Positions 62,715 to 64,000 of a stretch of DNA of 64,000 nucleotides are shown here, piece after piece. A model generated the notes under the pieces. It did not search any database. It was given only the letters and a program-made list of their open reading frames with translations, and was not told where the DNA came from. The stretch covers positions 86,659,783 to 86,723,782 of the forward strand of contig NC_037668.1 in NCBI RefSeq assembly GCF_003255815.1. The letters run 5' to 3'. Source of the stretch: Theropithecus gelada. Lineage: Eukaryota; Chordata; Mammalia; Primates; Cercopithecidae. Each line of letters begins with the position of its first letter. Position 1 is the stretch's first letter. The translations under genes were made by a program, and so were the position numbers.

Positions 62715-63015
62715 ATGAATCTCAACAGAATTGTGCACAGTGAAAGAAGCCAATCAAAGAAGAGTACACATTGTATAATTCTATTTATAGAAAACTCCAG
62801 AAAATGCAAGCTGATCTACAGTGACAGAAAGCAGATCCATGGTTGTTTGGGGAAGTGAGGTAGAAGGAAAGGATTCAAAGAAGCACAAGGAACCTTTTAG
62901 GGTGGTAGACATTCTTACTATCGGTGCTGAGAGTTTCTCATGTCTGCACATATCTAATTGTACACTTTAAATACACACAGTTTATTGTATGTCAATTATA
63001 TCTCCATAAAGCTAT
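62715..63015 (+). mobile_element. L1M-type 3' UTR end
   Basis: 'gtataattctatttatagaa', 'gctgatctacagtgacagaa', 'tctaattgtacactttaaat' and 'tgtatgtcaattatatctcc' follow the sense 3' end of an older L1. The A-rich tail has decayed. Confidence 0.75.
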
Positions 63016-64000
63016 TTGAAAAGAGGAACGTAAGTGGGGAAAAGAATGAAGGAAGTTGGCTGGCATATAATTAAATAAGTCTGTGAGCAGTCTTAAAATG
63101 GAGACACAAAGTACCATGGGCACGTAAGAGAAGAAGGTAGAGATTCGTCCCCAAATGGAAGAGAACAAGAAGGAGTTCTTAGAACAAGGTTTCAACAAGC
63201 CTCAAGTTATTGATAAGTAAGGTTCAGGTTAAGAAAGATTCAGATGGAAGATGCAGATAGAGTTTATTTGGGAAATGGAGAGTGGAGTATTATACACATG
63301 CACAATTCCCCTTTTTACCCAGGTTTTGAAGGACTGAAATTAAAACTAACATCTATGGTCCTCTCTTTTCTTCAGAAATTGAGACACACGCCCTACTTGG
63401 CAGGCAGCTGGTTTTGCTAACAAGATTCCTGCCCTTCTCCCTCCCTCTCTGTGCATCTCATCCCTTTGGTCCCGCTGAGGCCCCTACCCTCTCGGATTTT
63501 CTCTTTGAACTGAACTGCCAAATACTTGCTGGCTGAGCCACGGACAACCCCGGCTTCCAGGGCCCTGGGTACCCACATTTCAGCCTCTTCCAAACCCCAC
63601 AGTAAGAAGGAGGTTTGGGGAGATCCAGGTGGGCATGTGATGGGAAACTAGGTCCAACGTAGAAAGATCTTTCCCTTTTTCTTCCATACATTTTGGCTTA
63701 GTAATTGACATGTGACCATTGGAGAATTTTGAATAGTTAATTAGAATATATTGTGATAGAGTAGAAGGAAATTCAAGAATTGTTATAATGTTGTACACTG
63801 ATTAACTGGCTAATTTGCTGCAAAACCAATTCTGATCACTGTTCTTATGGTTTGTAAAACATTATTTTGGGTTTAGATGATCCTGTTATTCATAGCTTTA
63901 TATAAAGGAATATTCCAATGACATGAAATCCACATATAAAATTGTGGGATAGCTCTTGCTTTCAATTTTTTGACATGTTTGTTGATTTTAAACTGCCTCC
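63016..64000. other. Unrecognised sequence to the window end
   Basis: Single-copy look. Frames at 63458-63798 minus overlap each other without domain content. The last 350 bases are A/T-rich. Confidence 0.4.

Overview
This is mammalian, specifically primate, nuclear DNA, almost certainly human or a close ape. The evidence is about a dozen Alu elements, including AluY-type copies, a THE1-family LTR nested inside an Alu, and a background of older mammalian repeats (MIR, L2, L1M, MER58, Tigger, MLT1/MLT2). I find no bacterial features: no operons, ribosome binding sites, CRISPR or long coding frames. No protein-coding exon, CpG-island promoter, tRNA, rRNA or small-RNA gene could be supported. 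The open frames are short, and most fall in Alu antisense strands, low-complexity tracts or decayed transposons. The window is best read as intronic or intergenic sequence. The chromosome and any host gene cannot be told from the bases alone.

Layout: 1-5 kb is a MIR/L2 field broken by two retroviral-type solo LTRs, MLT1-like at 3401-3833 and MLT2-like at 4308-4855. 5-10 kb holds two Alus, a MER2/Tigger-type element and many MIRs. 10-17 kb is mostly single-copy sequence with MIRs, a (CCTT)n tract and a non-repeat block near 14.5 kb. At 17.6-18.3 kb an Alu is split by a THE1-type LTR. 19-23 kb carries L2s, two copies of one unnamed repeat and a 268-bp purine tract. 28.4-29.9 kb is antisense L1M. 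At 30.4 kb there is a Tigger2-type element. 33.7-35.6 kb is a long L2 split by an Alu with a GA/GAAA tail. 36.5-37.8 kb is non-repeat sequence that could be regulatory. 39.5-41.8 kb is a nearly complete Tigger1 with a dead transposase. 42-52 kb is again MIR/L2 with a few DNA-transposon scraps. 53.6 kb has a minisatellite inside an L2. 56.3-57.4 kb is a three-Alu cluster. 58-64 kb is single-copy sequence with MIRs, a MER58, one Alu and an L1M 3' end.

The main theme is repeat archaeology. About sixty MIR and more than thirty L2 pieces outnumber Alu and L1. Target-site duplications and nesting give a relative order: L2/MIR, then MLT1/MLT2 and Tigger/MER58, then an older Alu, then THE1, then AluS/AluY. 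Nothing here looks like a new molecular system. The items most worth a second look are the single-copy blocks near 14.5, 32.0 and 36.6-37.8 kb, the decayed Tigger1, the 62-bp higher-order minisatellite, and a direct duplication around 38.3/39.3 kb. Repeat family names come from recalled consensus patterns, not a database search, so boundaries are usually good to about 10-20 bases. Where a target-site duplication is stated, the boundary is tighter.
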